The position numbers and the translations under genes were made by a program. Shown here in pieces: positions 48,101-60,638 of a stretch of DNA of 64,000 bases. Under the pieces are notes generated by a model that made no database searches, was not told the DNA's origin, and worked only from the letters and a program-made list of their open reading frames with translations. Source of the stretch: Lottia gigantea (lineage: Eukaryota > Mollusca > Gastropoda > Lottiidae); assembly GCF_000327385.1 (NCBI RefSeq), contig NW_008710049.1, forward strand, positions 2,731,079-2,795,078, in the 5' to 3' direction. Position 1 is the first letter of the stretch; every line of letters starts with the position of its first letter.

Positions 48101-50668
48101 AATGACCAGGGTTATGTATGTTCGTGTTTTTTTAAAACTTCGTTGGCGAATGGTTGCCTTCCTGCACAAATGTAATGCGTATGCCTTCCAGGGTAAACAA
48201 AACTACTGTAAAAGAGGGAATAAAAATTCAATTTTAAGTATAAAATGTGTTGATGATGAAGGAATACTGTTATAGGTAGATACAAGAATTTGGCAGTTTA
48301 TAAATTATCTGCTAAAAATGATTGAAGACTGTAATTTCCACAGAGTTGATTTAATTAGAATTCACCACATGTTTGCCTTGAAATATTCTGTTATAACAGA
48401 GAAATTATACCGTAAAGATATGTTAACACAACTTGATGCTCTTAAATATTCTCGTATACTGGCATTACAAATGTTGAGTATTAATCTTATAGATGCCACC
48501 AGTCTTAATGAAATTACACCAAACCTTCTTTAAGTTTTTTAATTAGCTTTTATTTTTAATGTAGCCACTACAGTTAGGGTCTGAGGACGGCCCTCTTGAA
48601 CATTGAGCCCAGGGACATTTGACCCAACCTGATGTAAAAGTAACATAGAGCTACATGGAACATGCCACCAGTTCTGATATCCAGAAATACAACGCGAAAG
48701 GGTGTTATGACAAAATGTCAAATATATATATATTCCAACTGCTATAGATTGAGCTTGGTACTAGAACTACGAAATGAAACTGTTACATGTAGCACTACTT
48801 ATGACTGTTTTCCTAGCAAAGCTTAATACCAACACTTTTCCACTACCGAAACGAGTCTGATTATGCTATAAAACTCAAACATGTAAAAGGATCTTAAGGA
48901 TGATATCATCTGGTTATTTTAATATGTAATAAAACCCCAGGTATACCGGTATTGGTATGTGTATATTGTTTACCTAATACTAATTGAAATACCGGTATAT
49001 CATAACAGTACAACACAAACTTCTTGAAAACTACCTGGGTCACCTTTTCAATTAACATCATAAAGTGAAAACCGACACATGCCTATCAAAACCGCTATCT
49101 TTTAGTCAAATTCATGACTTAAATGAACTCAAAGACTCTATGAACAAAAATATGACAAAGACAGACGAACACTGAAAGAGCAAACATTCTCTTCTCAGCT
49201 CAGGCAAATTTTTCATAAAGCCTTGTGATAATCTTATTTCTCCGGAAATAGATCCAATGTTGAAACTTTGCAACTGTTTTGGTTAAGGATTCTAAATTAA
49301 GCACAGCAATAATAAAAGTTTCTTTAAAAAATTACCCTTCTTTGATAAAATTATGCTGCTCAAATGGTAACGTTTCTTTTTTCCTTCGGTTAGGGATTTA
49401 GTTTCTTTCTCCCTTCTCTCCAAGGGGCTTAACAATTAATAACACCCCCACGTCGAGTCTTACGATTTATACTTACCATGGTGTTTTTAATTAGGGCCTG
49501 AAACAATATTCATCATTACTAGTCTATTATTAAAGGTATTTGGTTGATAATGTTATGAAATACCTCCTCAACTTTTAGCACCATGTTAATTATGATGAGA
49601 TTGTTAAAGCTACGGTGAAGATATAAATAGCATGCATGGTCTGACCTTGGTCAAATCATTAACAAGTTTTATTATTTTATCGACGATTGCCGATCAATCT
49701 TGCTATTTAAAGTTAGAAGGTTTTTAAGTAAAGCAGTGATTGATTACCCAACGGAAAATGAGCAATAAAAAGTACAACATTGCTAGAAAAAACTCTTTCA
49801 TGTTAGCTTTAATATAAACTGGTATATATTAGTCTCACTAACCAGTAAACCACGGATGCCAAAGTAGCGTAAAGCGATTTAAGACAGTTCAAGGTATGTT
49901 GTGTGGAAGTTAGTTAATGGAGCTTATTGAAGAACTGACACAAGTCAGTCTGGGCTGAACGCGTGGCTATGTTTATATATTTTACGTGCACGTTATAATG
50001 TGCATTAACATTTACTTTTATCAGTCAATGTCCGTTAATTTGTACGGAATGATGGGTGTGTTCGATGTCAGTGCCTGTTCAGTGTATGATTGACACCGTC
50101 CCGGTGTGTTCTATCATCGTATCGTTATGATTGGCAGTAAGGGAGATGGAATAGGATATAGCGATAAGAACTGATTACCGGTGTTTGGAAGAAAGGGATT
50201 AATATTGCCTGTGTTTAAATGTTTGTAAGAAAATCAGTTATGAACGATGAATTCTAAGTATTTGACATAAACAAATGAATTGAAGGGAACACGTGTTTGA
50301 ATTAGTGAAATGTTTCAGATCTGAAAGAAGAGTGTATATGTGTTCATATTTGTTTGGAAGGTTAAAGTGCTTGTGGATAGCTGAACTCGTGATCACAGAA
50401 GTTTGAGGATCAGTTTTTAGGGGTATAAGTAATATTTTGAATTTTCAGAGGTATATTGTCTATTCCTTTTTTTGTCTTTTTGGGTTAGATTGGATACACC
50501 GTCCTATATTCTCAGTTATGGTTTGTATTAGATCATAGCATTGCCTTTAAAGCTGTAACGGATATTCGATTACTATTTGCTTGTGATATAAAAGTAACAT
50601 TCCAAAAGGGATTACATCCTTTATTATAATTCATGTTAATGCCAAATTGGAGTGTATTGTTAGTGAAA

Positions 50669-50982
50669 ATGGGGACATTGCGTGATCTACAACTTGCCTT
50701 ACAGGAAAAGATTGAGGAATTGCGACAGAGGGATGAGTTAATAGATGAATTAGAGATGGAATTAGATCAAAAGGATGCTTTAATCCAAAAATTACAAACT
50801 CAACTGGACAAATATAGATCCATATTAAAACCTGCCACACAACAGAATTCCGTAGCTAGCCTTCCAAATCACACTCAGGTCAAAGAAAGATCTAAACGAA
50901 CTGCTATATCAGCTGAGCCTGCCAATTTCAATACATTTCATGTTTTGGACAGCGAAACTCAATTTGTAGCCAAATCACTCTC
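50669..50982 (+). CDS. PRKG1: cGMP-dependent protein kinase I, beta-type first exon
   Basis: The ATG at 50669 (GAAAATGG, good context) gives MGTLRDLQ, the exact start of vertebrate PKG-I beta. In-frame ATGs at 50633 and 50639 could add 12 or 10 residues. The exon ends at 50982 in CTC|GTAAGT with 104 codons plus two bases, the same phase as the alpha exon. The zipper is L4, L11, L18, I25, L32, I39 and L46. [20 protein letters not shown] and [10 protein letters not shown] are nearly identical to the mammalian beta form, whose zipper docks IRAG and TFII-I. A linker of about 25 residues follows, then the autoinhibitory KRTAISAEP (76-84). Splicing to exon 2 gives [10 protein letters not shown]. 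It lies 27 kb downstream of the alpha exon and 8.2 kb upstream of exon 2, so a separate promoter is needed. Confidence 0.97.
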
Positions 50983-51714
50983 GTAAGTATGTCATATTTG
51001 TTTATTGGTATATATAGTTGATATACGTGCACTAGTATACACTGTACTTATACCTTCATACTACATCTTATCATTTGATCTCAGAGTTCAGTAAATACAC
51101 TATATCAACTGAAATACTCATATTCCCTGCTTGAAATGATTATTTGCCGACCTAAGACTGATTTAATCAACATTTGAAGCACATGCAAACTGACTCCCGA
51201 CCTCATTTACAACATTTGAAATTTCATTAATCTATAACAAACATGACCATGAAATAATGTGGTATACGAAGTTGGTCGGAAATTTATAACTTCAGGAATT
51301 TCAGTCCAAAAGGAATAAATATCAAAATTAATATCCCATACTCTGCAAAATTCTTTTAAATTAGAGTATTCCATATCTGAAATATTTTCAAGTGATAAGA
51401 TGTATTCAGAACTTCCGAAATACTTGTAGTAGAACTTATTATCTCAAAGTTATTTCAGGTCTTCCAAACGTTTAAAGGAAGACAAATGAGTGTATCTCAT
51501 GAATTCCAGAAATAATTTAAAGGAAGGGCACCTTCTAAAGTTCAATACATCTAACTTCAATTTTTCATTATCGTCTTTGGCGGCCAGTACCTATCATTAC
51601 TGGTTTAAAATAACCATAATGTTTTTATGACACGAGACTCTTTGAACCTCTATCTATATTTTGATTACTTTGTATCCCGCTGAGATAATAAATATTTTAC
51701 CTTCAAACAGGATT

Positions 51715-52015
51715 GGAATTTAACGTTTAAATACTTTCAAAATTCTTGTTGTATTGGAATTTAACATCTAAATACCTTCCGAAATCTTGTTTGTACTGGA
51801 TTTGAGCAGCTAAATACTTTCAGAAACCTTGTTGTATTGGAATTTAACATCCAATACTTTCAGAAACTTCTTGTTTCATTGCTGCATATATTGGAATTTA
51901 ACATCTAAATACTTTTAAATACTTAGTTTTTAAAGAATTTAAGATATACATATTTTTAGAAACTTTGTTGAATTTGAATATAAGATATAAATATTTTTAG
52001 AAACCTGGTTGTATT
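51715..52015 (+). repeat. 41-bp minisatellite, about 7 copies
   Basis: The unit is GGAATTTAACATCTAAATAC plus TTTCAGAAACCTTGTTGTATT. Six copies are 40-42 bases long and one is lengthened to 54. Copies diverge towards the right end. Confidence 0.85.
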
Positions 52016-53159
52016 CTGTCCAATGATAAACGAGGGAAGGTTTACAATTGAATTCCTGTCTGAATTACTGTCAATTCCAGCCAATTTGACTGGATGACGA
52101 CAATTTATTGCCTCTTATAACAATGTTTGATTACCCATTATAAATATAGATACCATTTCTTAACCCTTTCTCTGCTATTTTTACTCGCATTATTATTCAT
52201 GCTTTAAAGATCAAATATTCTCTCACACATTAAACATAACTGCAGAATATAAAGTTGAAGGCTTAGATTGTTACAACAGTAAAAAATTTTCTTACATTTA
52301 ACCTTGAGTTAAAATTTGTCGTTTAGATGCCAAACTAAATGATGTTTTAATACATTATGGGGAAAGTTGCCATACAAGACCCCTTTATAAGAGATTGGAG
52401 AACGCAAAAGGTTATTATCAGCAGTTTTATTAACAGTTGTCCAATTTGTAAACCTAGGGGAAGCCTTGTATAGTAATTGTTATCAATAATACAGTATTAT
52501 AGATTTACTCTTGACCATAGTGAAGGATTGTGGTTAGGTTCGGAACTGGTTAACCCTTTTGACATTCCTTGCTCCAATATTCTGACATATTTCATCTTAA
52601 TACATCTCATGAAATAGACGTTTTGGTCCAGTTTATCCAACAATTATTTATGTGTATTATTAGTAATTTAATTAATATCAACAACTCCAATGTTGTACTG
52701 AACCAAGAGAACCCAACCCCCTCCTCTAATCGAATGGAAATTGTAAACCAAGTCAAAATTAGTATAACCTTTAACAATTAAGTAAAATATATTATTTACA
52801 CCTGAAATTTTAATAACATATAAGTAGGATGTATTTTTATACCACAATGAATAGATATCATTAACCAGTTTGTATCAGGTTTGCCTGCAATCAAAGATGA
52901 CTAAGGTATCAGCTATATATCATCAGATATAAAGTGTACATGCAATCACTGAAATAACATCCTGCCATAATTTCATTTCCTGTTTATTGTTTCTTATAAA
53001 TGTTAAAATATTTCAGTATATTTGATAAAATCACAAAATATTTACATATATACACACGACGTGTATGATAAATATGTTTCTATTATATATTAGCTTTAGA
53101 GAACTACAGTAATGTTTGTGCTGAAACACAATGAATGTGTTGCATAGGATATTTTATTG

Positions 53160-53245
53160 CAGGACGCCTGTTACTACTCTACCTGGCGGCGTTTCAACCA
53201 AGTTTCTCTAGTCTTCATCAGGAAACGGTTCAGACAAATTGAACA
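53160..53245 (-). repeat. Possible retroelement-end motif
   Basis: In reverse complement: TTTCCTGATGAAGACTAGAG, AAACTTGGTTGAAACGCCGC. The 'CCTGATGAAGA...GAAACG' arrangement is common in repeated-element ends of many animals. No flanking reverse transcriptase is visible. Tentative. Confidence 0.25.
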
Positions 53246-56200
53246 ATAAGCAAACAAAAATGAAAAATGATAATTTGATTTTCCTATATACATAACCAAT
53301 TGTGTGCTAAACACAGGACTGGTAATAATACTTCTATTTAATAATTAAACATGTTGTTCACAGTCATGATGATAATGCTATCGATAATAGGTCAATTTGG
53401 TGATCATTAGCCTACGTTATCCGTCCTTTATCCAAAGGAAGCATCTCTCGAATCAAAATCCCAATATTGAATTCCTTTTGGAATATTTGATAAACCTGGA
53501 AAACATGACGTTGATAATGAAGTATATAATTAGCTTTGGCTTGAGGCCGAACGTTTTCGGGCTTATCTTGCAATAATTTGATCAAGAGAATTTTTTGACG
53601 GTACTTCCTGATATTCAAGTAATGTTTTAAATAACAGCCTTCTATTCTGAAAATTGAATCTGAGAAAAAACTGATGAATGGAAAACGCTGAAAGATTTTT
53701 CATGTATTTAGCTTATATCCCAATAATCTGGTGACAAATTTTCTTACTCTAGTCACTTTAAACAGATCACTTGCTTCCTCTTTCATTTTATTCATTGAAT
53801 GAGAGTAAATCGTTCAATTTCATTAAAACGTTGTAGAAATTGCATGTTTCAGAGACTAGGATATTTACTGCCTGTCATACAATACGAATTGATGTGACTT
53901 ATAGAAATGACAACCACGCTCTAGATGGAGAAAATACTATAAATATATGGCGTTTTAATAAGCATTTACATGGGAAATGATGACTTTTGAAATTGTATCT
54001 ATCAATTCCTACACCTTTCTTTTTAAGGTATTATAAACTGAACTTGAAATATAAATTAAAGCGAGTAACAACATGTTCTTCATATACCACTTATGGTGTT
54101 TTTATCTGTTTTCACTATAAACAGTGTTCATTTCAGGTTTACTGAATCACGCGTTTTGCTCTTTTTGCCTAAATCAGACGCCCCGAGGCGATTTCCAAAC
54201 AAGTGTACATTTTATTTTATACAGAAATACTTGAACTATTTTATGCTCAATTCCGTGCGTCAAGTGTGTAAAAAGCTTGAAATTTCACATAATTTGACCT
54301 TGGATTATCGGCTTATCAAATATACATCAAATACTGTCTGATTGACATTACCTGCTTCGGAAACCATTTAATCTTATCTGGTAATATGAATGAATAGACT
54401 GGCCAGTAACTGACCATTTCGGTCAATATCTCTTACCATCTCCCCCAATCTTCACATATTGATGCTATCTAAATTGTCTTGTTAAACACGAGCAAACACC
54501 AATGGTCATTTATTGAGATGAGAGTAACAGTAGTATCAGTTTAATCAGAGCTATAGAAGAAAGAGGGTGGGGAGCTATTTCTATCATTCAGACTGATGTA
54601 TAGGTAGTTAGTCTCGAGAGAGAGTTAATTATAGTATGTAATTAGCCGCTATCTCACCTGGTAGTGACACCTGTCTCACATCTTATCTGATCAATAGAAA
54701 TAATCTCAACTCTTACATATTTATTTTCGTGTAATGTAATTTATTATTTCGCAAGTCTGTATTCTAAAAAAAAACACATGTAATTGGACAATGAGACTCA
54801 AGTGGCCTTTAAAGAAAATAAATGTTGACGTTTTAGTGAAAGCTGAATTTTATTATATGTAGAATGTTGTACAGGTAACAGAACTGTTGTCCGACTGTTG
54901 TGGGCTGTGTCCTATAAATTGGTATTTATATGAAAGAAAGCAAAATACTGAATTTAAACTAAAAATAAATAAAAAATAAAAAACATCGAGTACCCGGTGC
55001 TGTATTTTAGTCTGAATTTGTCAAGTATCAATATTGGATGATTTTATATAATATATGATTCTTAAGCTTTTTTAAATATAATAATAATACAATATTTAAA
55101 TTAAGTGATGACTATATTAATTGTGTTTTCAAATGAACAGTACTTGTAACGTATATGTATCTGAAGAAATCCCGTAAAATTGCCAGGTTCAATGTTCCAT
55201 ATCGCAGACGTTGAGTAAGGCCTTTAGAAAACCTCCTTGCAATCCCTAAGTAGCGTTTGTATGGAGTAGCTCTGTCGGAACGTCTGAAACGAGGCATGAC
55301 AACACACGGCCAAATATTGTATGAAAACTGTTTTGAAAATGCAAGCAATTGAGAACATTTACAAGATTTGACACAGATATGCGATCAACAAGGAAAAAAA
55401 AATGATAATGATTCATTTAATGACTTCGGCTATTCAATCGACTTGAATGTCTCTGTGCTGGTCAGAACTGAAGTACGCTATTCTGAATAACCAATAATAA
55501 AAGGCAGTATAGTTGTATGAAATTTCATCAAAGACTAGTCTATTCTGCATGAATTCAAACTACACATTTAGCTTCAGGACACCTCTTACTTACAGTTGAA
55601 ATAATTCTATTTTATACCAAGTCTATCAAGTAGAGAGTACATCAATTTTTAACGAATCAAATTTCACCAATACTTTTCTTCATTATTGATACGACAAATC
55701 AGGCGAGAAAACTTTACTAACATAACCATCACGATAGAAAGGAATAAAGAATGTTATTTTGGACAAGACTAAAAGTTAGATGGATCTATACATTAATGCT
55801 TTTAAATTATTTAGAAAATTCGTTTTGTTTTCTATATCTTTCTGTTTGAAACTTAAACATCTTATTATCCTTGAGTACACAAAGTCCACAACGTAGCAAC
55901 TTATAGTACAATGAAATGGCTCGAACACCAACATTTTGGTAGGATGTTGTTTCACATGTAGGATTTCTCTATGGATATGAAACGAGTTTGCATTTATTTG
56001 TGGTTCATACGTACATTAATTACTAAAATATGATATGATATGATGTACTCCGACCTTTTCGTATCAGCCTGCTGTACATAGTAACATACACAAGATATAC
56101 CTAATTTCAGCGCAATATCAGAGGTATAATGTTTTATCAGATGATAAGCGATAGTAAACGAAGCATGTTAATTATATTAATTTTCTAAAACACTGTTTTA

Positions 56201-59168
56201 CTGTGTAAATATCTATTAATTGATATAAAATGGGTATTGGTTAAGTTAAAGGTTCTAAAAACATTGCTGTTCAACAGTTAATGGTTTTTATTTGGTTCAA
56301 GGTTGTACTCCATCTGCAAACAGAGGAATGTGGCATTACATCTAGTGAACGACAGAAAACATTGCCTTACAGTAAAAATGTTCAGTAGTGGATGTTGAAG
56401 AATTCTTTAAGAGTAGAGTTCATCTCAGTTGATGTAAAAAGGGTCCTATTTAAATTTAGGTGCGATTTTGAATGTTAATGATTATACAATGTAATTTTTT
56501 TTTAAAACCAAAGATAACTTGTGATTGCCACACATTACCTAAACTAAGCACATATTAGTGCATGTAATTAAGTCAGAATAGATTGTCTAATAATGACAGA
56601 CCATTTTGATAATATTGAACTCTTTCTATTTTAAATGAAACTCAAACAGTAACAAACATTTGATCTATTCTCTGATGACTATTATAACTGCAGTCATTAA
56701 ACGGTTCGTTTATGCAGTCTACCACTGCAATTATCAACATTTAAAAAGTCAAGAGTTTAATAATAAATGAATTGTTGATTAAATATTTCACGACAAAATC
56801 AATAGACAGATCTTTTATTTAATTAGCGTTAAGTGCCTGCAATCTAATTTGTTTATTCTGATTTAGATAATATATTGATATATTTTAAATTCCAATTCAT
56901 ACCACGGTGTATTGTTAGTGTCTTTTTCAACTCGATTTATTTGATGAATGACTCTACAGAGTTCAGACAGAACCATTTCGTTGCGTTGGTAGTTACACAA
57001 CGACACGACATATAATGCAGTATACTTTTGCTTTGTTTTTTTTTAAAATGTTGTTATTCATTATGATGTTGCTCCAAATGGGCTATCTGTCTGACATCTT
57101 GGATGAGTTGCTCCATGGTGCAGATATTGTCTAGTAAAAATGTGTTTCTTTCAATGTGGGGTAGATCTTTAAGAGAAAAATGTTTAAAATAGGAATATTG
57201 AAACCACTTAGACAGACATTATAAATACTATTTTTGTAAAATAGGTGATCAGTTATCTAAATATTGAAAGAAGAGAAGTATTTAGTCTGAAACATAGTAT
57301 TGACTATTAAACCTGGCTTGAAGAAGTACTGGTCTTTCATGTTTAGTGATCGCCACAAATGAGCCATAGAAATGAATTATTTTCACATTAGTTTCAGCAT
57401 GTAGGTATGTATATTGTAGGAAATAAAACATACTCATGTCTTTAGGTACTTACACTGTTAGAATTTTCCGTATAATACAGAACAGTCTGACCGCCAAGCT
57501 GTCGACCTGTAATACAATATTTTGAAAGTTCACTCACTTACAAATACAGATAGAAATATTAAAACAGAACCTAAAAAAACATGTTTTTCTTACTCATAGT
57601 TTCACGCTATGCGATCTTCAGACAACAACATAATATATATAAACTTACATAATCATATACTATTTTTATATTTAATATTCTATTATATATGATTTGTGCT
57701 ATTCGTAGTATGGTGTGAATACACTCAGAGGTTGTGGTTTATGATTCAAAAAACATTCCTCCAATGGAACACTAATAATAGAAAACTAATTACGCTGTTG
57801 GCAAAAGATGGAAAAATTATATCAGAATGCATGTTGATAAGACAGTTTCCCATTCTGCGGGCAACTGAGCCGCCCTATGATTATTGTCTTCCCTATTTCC
57901 AGATAAAGTCATTTCGGTCGTGATAAATAACCAACGTAGTTGGTATTAAAAATGAATAGTATTTGGGAGAAATTGGCGTGTTCAGTGTCAAGCAAGTTTT
58001 GGGAAAGAAATCATACCAATGTTCACAGTTAATACTAACAGTGTATAGGAATGATAGTAGGCTAGAGAGATAGTAGTAGATAATAAATAGTATACATATG
58101 TTCTCTGATGCTCGAGACTGGTGTTGATGGATGAATTGTTTTGATAGTAGAAGATAAACAAACAAGCAGGAAAATATCGTGGAACAGGTATGCCTACAAG
58201 TCAACCTGTATTTACCTTGGTACAAAACTTGGATTGATGCAATGGTGAGGGCTAAACTAGATTTGTGTCAATTTGTTCTTTGCCTGATTGTACAAGCGTA
58301 ATTTTCATTGAATGTCGTTTTTTTTCTCAATTCCTATATTGTCAAAGTGCTTTTGACGCAACCGTCATCAGTTCTCCCCCAGAGTCTTAAGACCTTATGC
58401 CAATAACCAACTGAGCAGATAATATCCCACAAAAAAGATATACATTTGTGAGATGTAATGGATGGAAACATACAAAATGGAAATGGTACTTAGCCACACA
58501 CGATTGCCGACCTCAGCAAGTACTGAATTGTTGACAATCTCAAAACACGAATTCTACTAAGTATACTGACCTGTAACTAATACGCAGATTAGAATATATA
58601 ACCAACCACTGATAAAATAGATACTAACCAAAAACAATATTTATATCTATAGTATTATACCTGATATAAACATATACTAGTATAAAATATAACATCATGT
58701 GGTGTTTATTGCCACCTTGAAGGTCTATCATCTTAGTGTTTATATTATTACGGAATTCCGTATACACAACAAATTCCGTCAGTAATCAAAACCAGCGCGA
58801 AACCAACAACTGAATACAGCAATTCGAGTTTACATGGATTTCCTGTCATAATCATAACCGTCAAGCGAAACACAATTGGACACAGCCTATTCCTATGTTC
58901 CACACACAATAAAAACTAAAGCACAAAAATCAGTTAACAAATCAGTTCCAGTTACATTTATACCAATTAACTTTCATAAGCACCAATCTCCATAAAGATA
59001 TATATGAAACAGTGGCGTTACTGTGAATCATAGATAAGAAATTGATACGTGGGAAGGCCCCCTTCTCGGCCCCATTACAAACGCAACTGTTCTGTTACTG
59101 TAACCAGATCAAGGTTGCAACACTATTGCTTGGCTAGATCCCTAATCATCTTTTCTCTACCATTTCAG

Positions 59169-59335
59169 TTCTAAAGAATTAATACGACAAGCAATATTAG
59201 ACAATGATTTTATGAAGAATTTAGAATTGGGACAAATACGAGAAATTGTAGAATGTATGTATCCGGTAGAATTCACTAAAGACAGTATTATTATAAAAGA
59301 AGGAGATGTTGGGTCGCTTGTGTATGTCATGGAAG
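59169..59335 (+). CDS. PRKG1: cGMP-dependent protein kinase I, shared exon 2
   Basis: Acceptor CTACCATTTCAG, donor GAAG|GTAAGC; 167 bases. It reads [55 protein letters not shown], the start of cyclic-nucleotide-binding domain A. The cysteine in VECMYPVE equals Cys117 of vertebrate PKG-I alpha, one partner of a regulatory disulphide, and is kept. It joins both first exons in frame (phase 2 in, phase 1 out). Confidence 0.97.
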
Positions 59336-60524
59336 GTAAGCATTGTTTTTTTTTCTAAATGGTCATCTAGACACCTTCATGTATGTAATCTTCTATTTTA
59401 ATACATGTGGAATTATGGACTAGGATATAGTCAGAAAAAAGATTATGAAACAATAACTAATGATTACTTTGGACTAATTACTATATACAAACATAACATT
59501 TTTTAATGATAGTGATTATAAATTAGATCACATTACAAACTCGCGTACATTCGAGGAAAGATTCTCTTATTGCACTAAGAACTAAGAACTATAGGGACGT
59601 TGATAAGTTCCAGTGAATTCATAAAGAAGATACAAGACTATGTCTCGCTCTGGGCAATAAAATAACATTTCTTCCTTCGTGCTGTTTGAGCCTGGTTCTC
59701 TTAATATATTCTCAGTAAAAATGATGACCTCCATTATATTTTCAATTATCGAGATATTGGTGTAATTTATCCTGAATTCCCGCCCACCTTTCTGCATGCT
59801 GCAGTAACATCATCACGAACATTGAGAGATTTTTGACACGTGTTTTAATTGCCACTTCACCAATTTCCACTCACCCAATTATTATTTCAATTTTCTTTTT
59901 TCACAAACTATATAGCAGCATTTCAACAAGTTTAATCTATTCTTGATAAAAATGAAATGTTCAGGTTTTAAAATCGATCCCCCACTTGTCACATGCACGC
60001 ACACTTCAACTACTCTTTCTAACTCCAATCTGTCTACAAAATACACTTAACATCAAAATCAGCCATCAAAATTCTGTCGGTTTTACAATTTTTAACTTTA
60101 TCAGGTCAAAAATCACTTACAGCAATTATTAGTTCCGAAGGCAAATTCAAATTTAATTCTCTTTTTTATACATTATACAAGTTCATCGACTTATGAAGGA
60201 TGAAGCTGTCAGACTTTCTTGTCTTGAATTCCAATATTCTCAATCCCTTTTAAATAGACATTCATTTCATATTCAGATATCATTTCTCATTTACAGTAAC
60301 TCATTTTTAAAGCTTGGTATTTATTTCTGAAATCATACTAGATTTGTATGCAGCCCCCAATTTTAATTTCTACAAAGTGTAGGCCTTTTTCCAGCTTACT
60401 ACAGGTAGAGAAATGTAATATATTTTCTGATCATGCGAGGATCCTGCATTTTTGTAGTGAAGTCCTATGTAATTGATGAATAAAGCTTTTTAAGGGGATC
60501 TTATAAATAACGTTTATTTTGTAG
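59336..60524 (+). other. PRKG1: PRKG1 intron 2
   Basis: Donor GTAAGCATTG and acceptor TTTATTTTGTAG. AT-rich, no other feature seen; a short minus frame at 59582-59797 is not supported. Confidence 0.9.
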
Positions 60525-60638
60525 ATGGTAAGGTGGAAGTTACAAAAGATGGACAGAAATTATGCACTATGTCTCCAGGAAAAGTATTTGGTGAATTAGC
60601 TATTTTATATAATTGTACCAGAACAGCCTCAGTCAAAG
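60525..60638 (+). CDS. PRKG1: cGMP-dependent protein kinase I, shared exon 3
   Basis: Acceptor TTTATTTTGTAG, donor AAAG|GTAAAT; 114 bases. It reads [20 protein letters not shown], then [18 protein letters not shown]: the end of the beta barrel and the phosphate-binding cassette of cGMP site A. FGELA and the R-T pair of CTRTA are the residues that hold the cyclic phosphate and, through the threonine, select cGMP over cAMP; all are intact. It ends in phase 1. The following exon (TLVNVKLWAIDRQ in vertebrates) is not in the window. Confidence 0.97.

Larger units (their letters stand above)
23500..50668 (+). other. PRKG1: PRKG1 intron between alpha and beta first exons
   Basis: Non-coding for the kinase. 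Feature-poor stretches are 23500-25600, 25700-30140, 30700-32060, 33200-34180, 36600-38420, 38700-41815, 42200-48900 and 49050-50600. In these I see AT-rich DNA with no exon or RNA gene. Repeats and elements inside the intron are listed separately. It also holds the presumed promoter of the beta transcript, in the last several hundred bases before 50669. Confidence 0.8.
50983..59168 (+). other. PRKG1: PRKG1 intron between beta exon and exon 2
   Basis: Donor GTAAGT at 50983 and acceptor CTACCATTTCAG ending at 59168. It contains a 41-bp minisatellite at 51715-52015 and a possible element end at 53160-53240. The rest is AT-rich with no exon seen. The minus frame at 55112-55348 and the plus frame at 57696-57923 are not supported as genes. 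Confidence 0.85.

Noticed and set aside
47648-48533. Minus frame of 101 codons and nearby plus frame of 71 codons
   Set aside because: No recognisable domain, no splice context, and both lie inside the PRKG1 intron; chance or old repeat.
53195-53235. CTGATGA...GAAAC suggesting a hammerhead ribozyme
   Set aside because: The bases that must stay unpaired (GAAA) are complementary to the CGTTTC just upstream of CTGATGA, so a proper hammerhead fold is not supported.
55112-55348. 78-codon minus-strand frame with a basic N-terminal part (PRFRRSDRATPYKRYLG)
   Set aside because: It shares a run of about 25 bases with the foldback arm near 18165, but otherwise has no support. Probably a repeat fragment.
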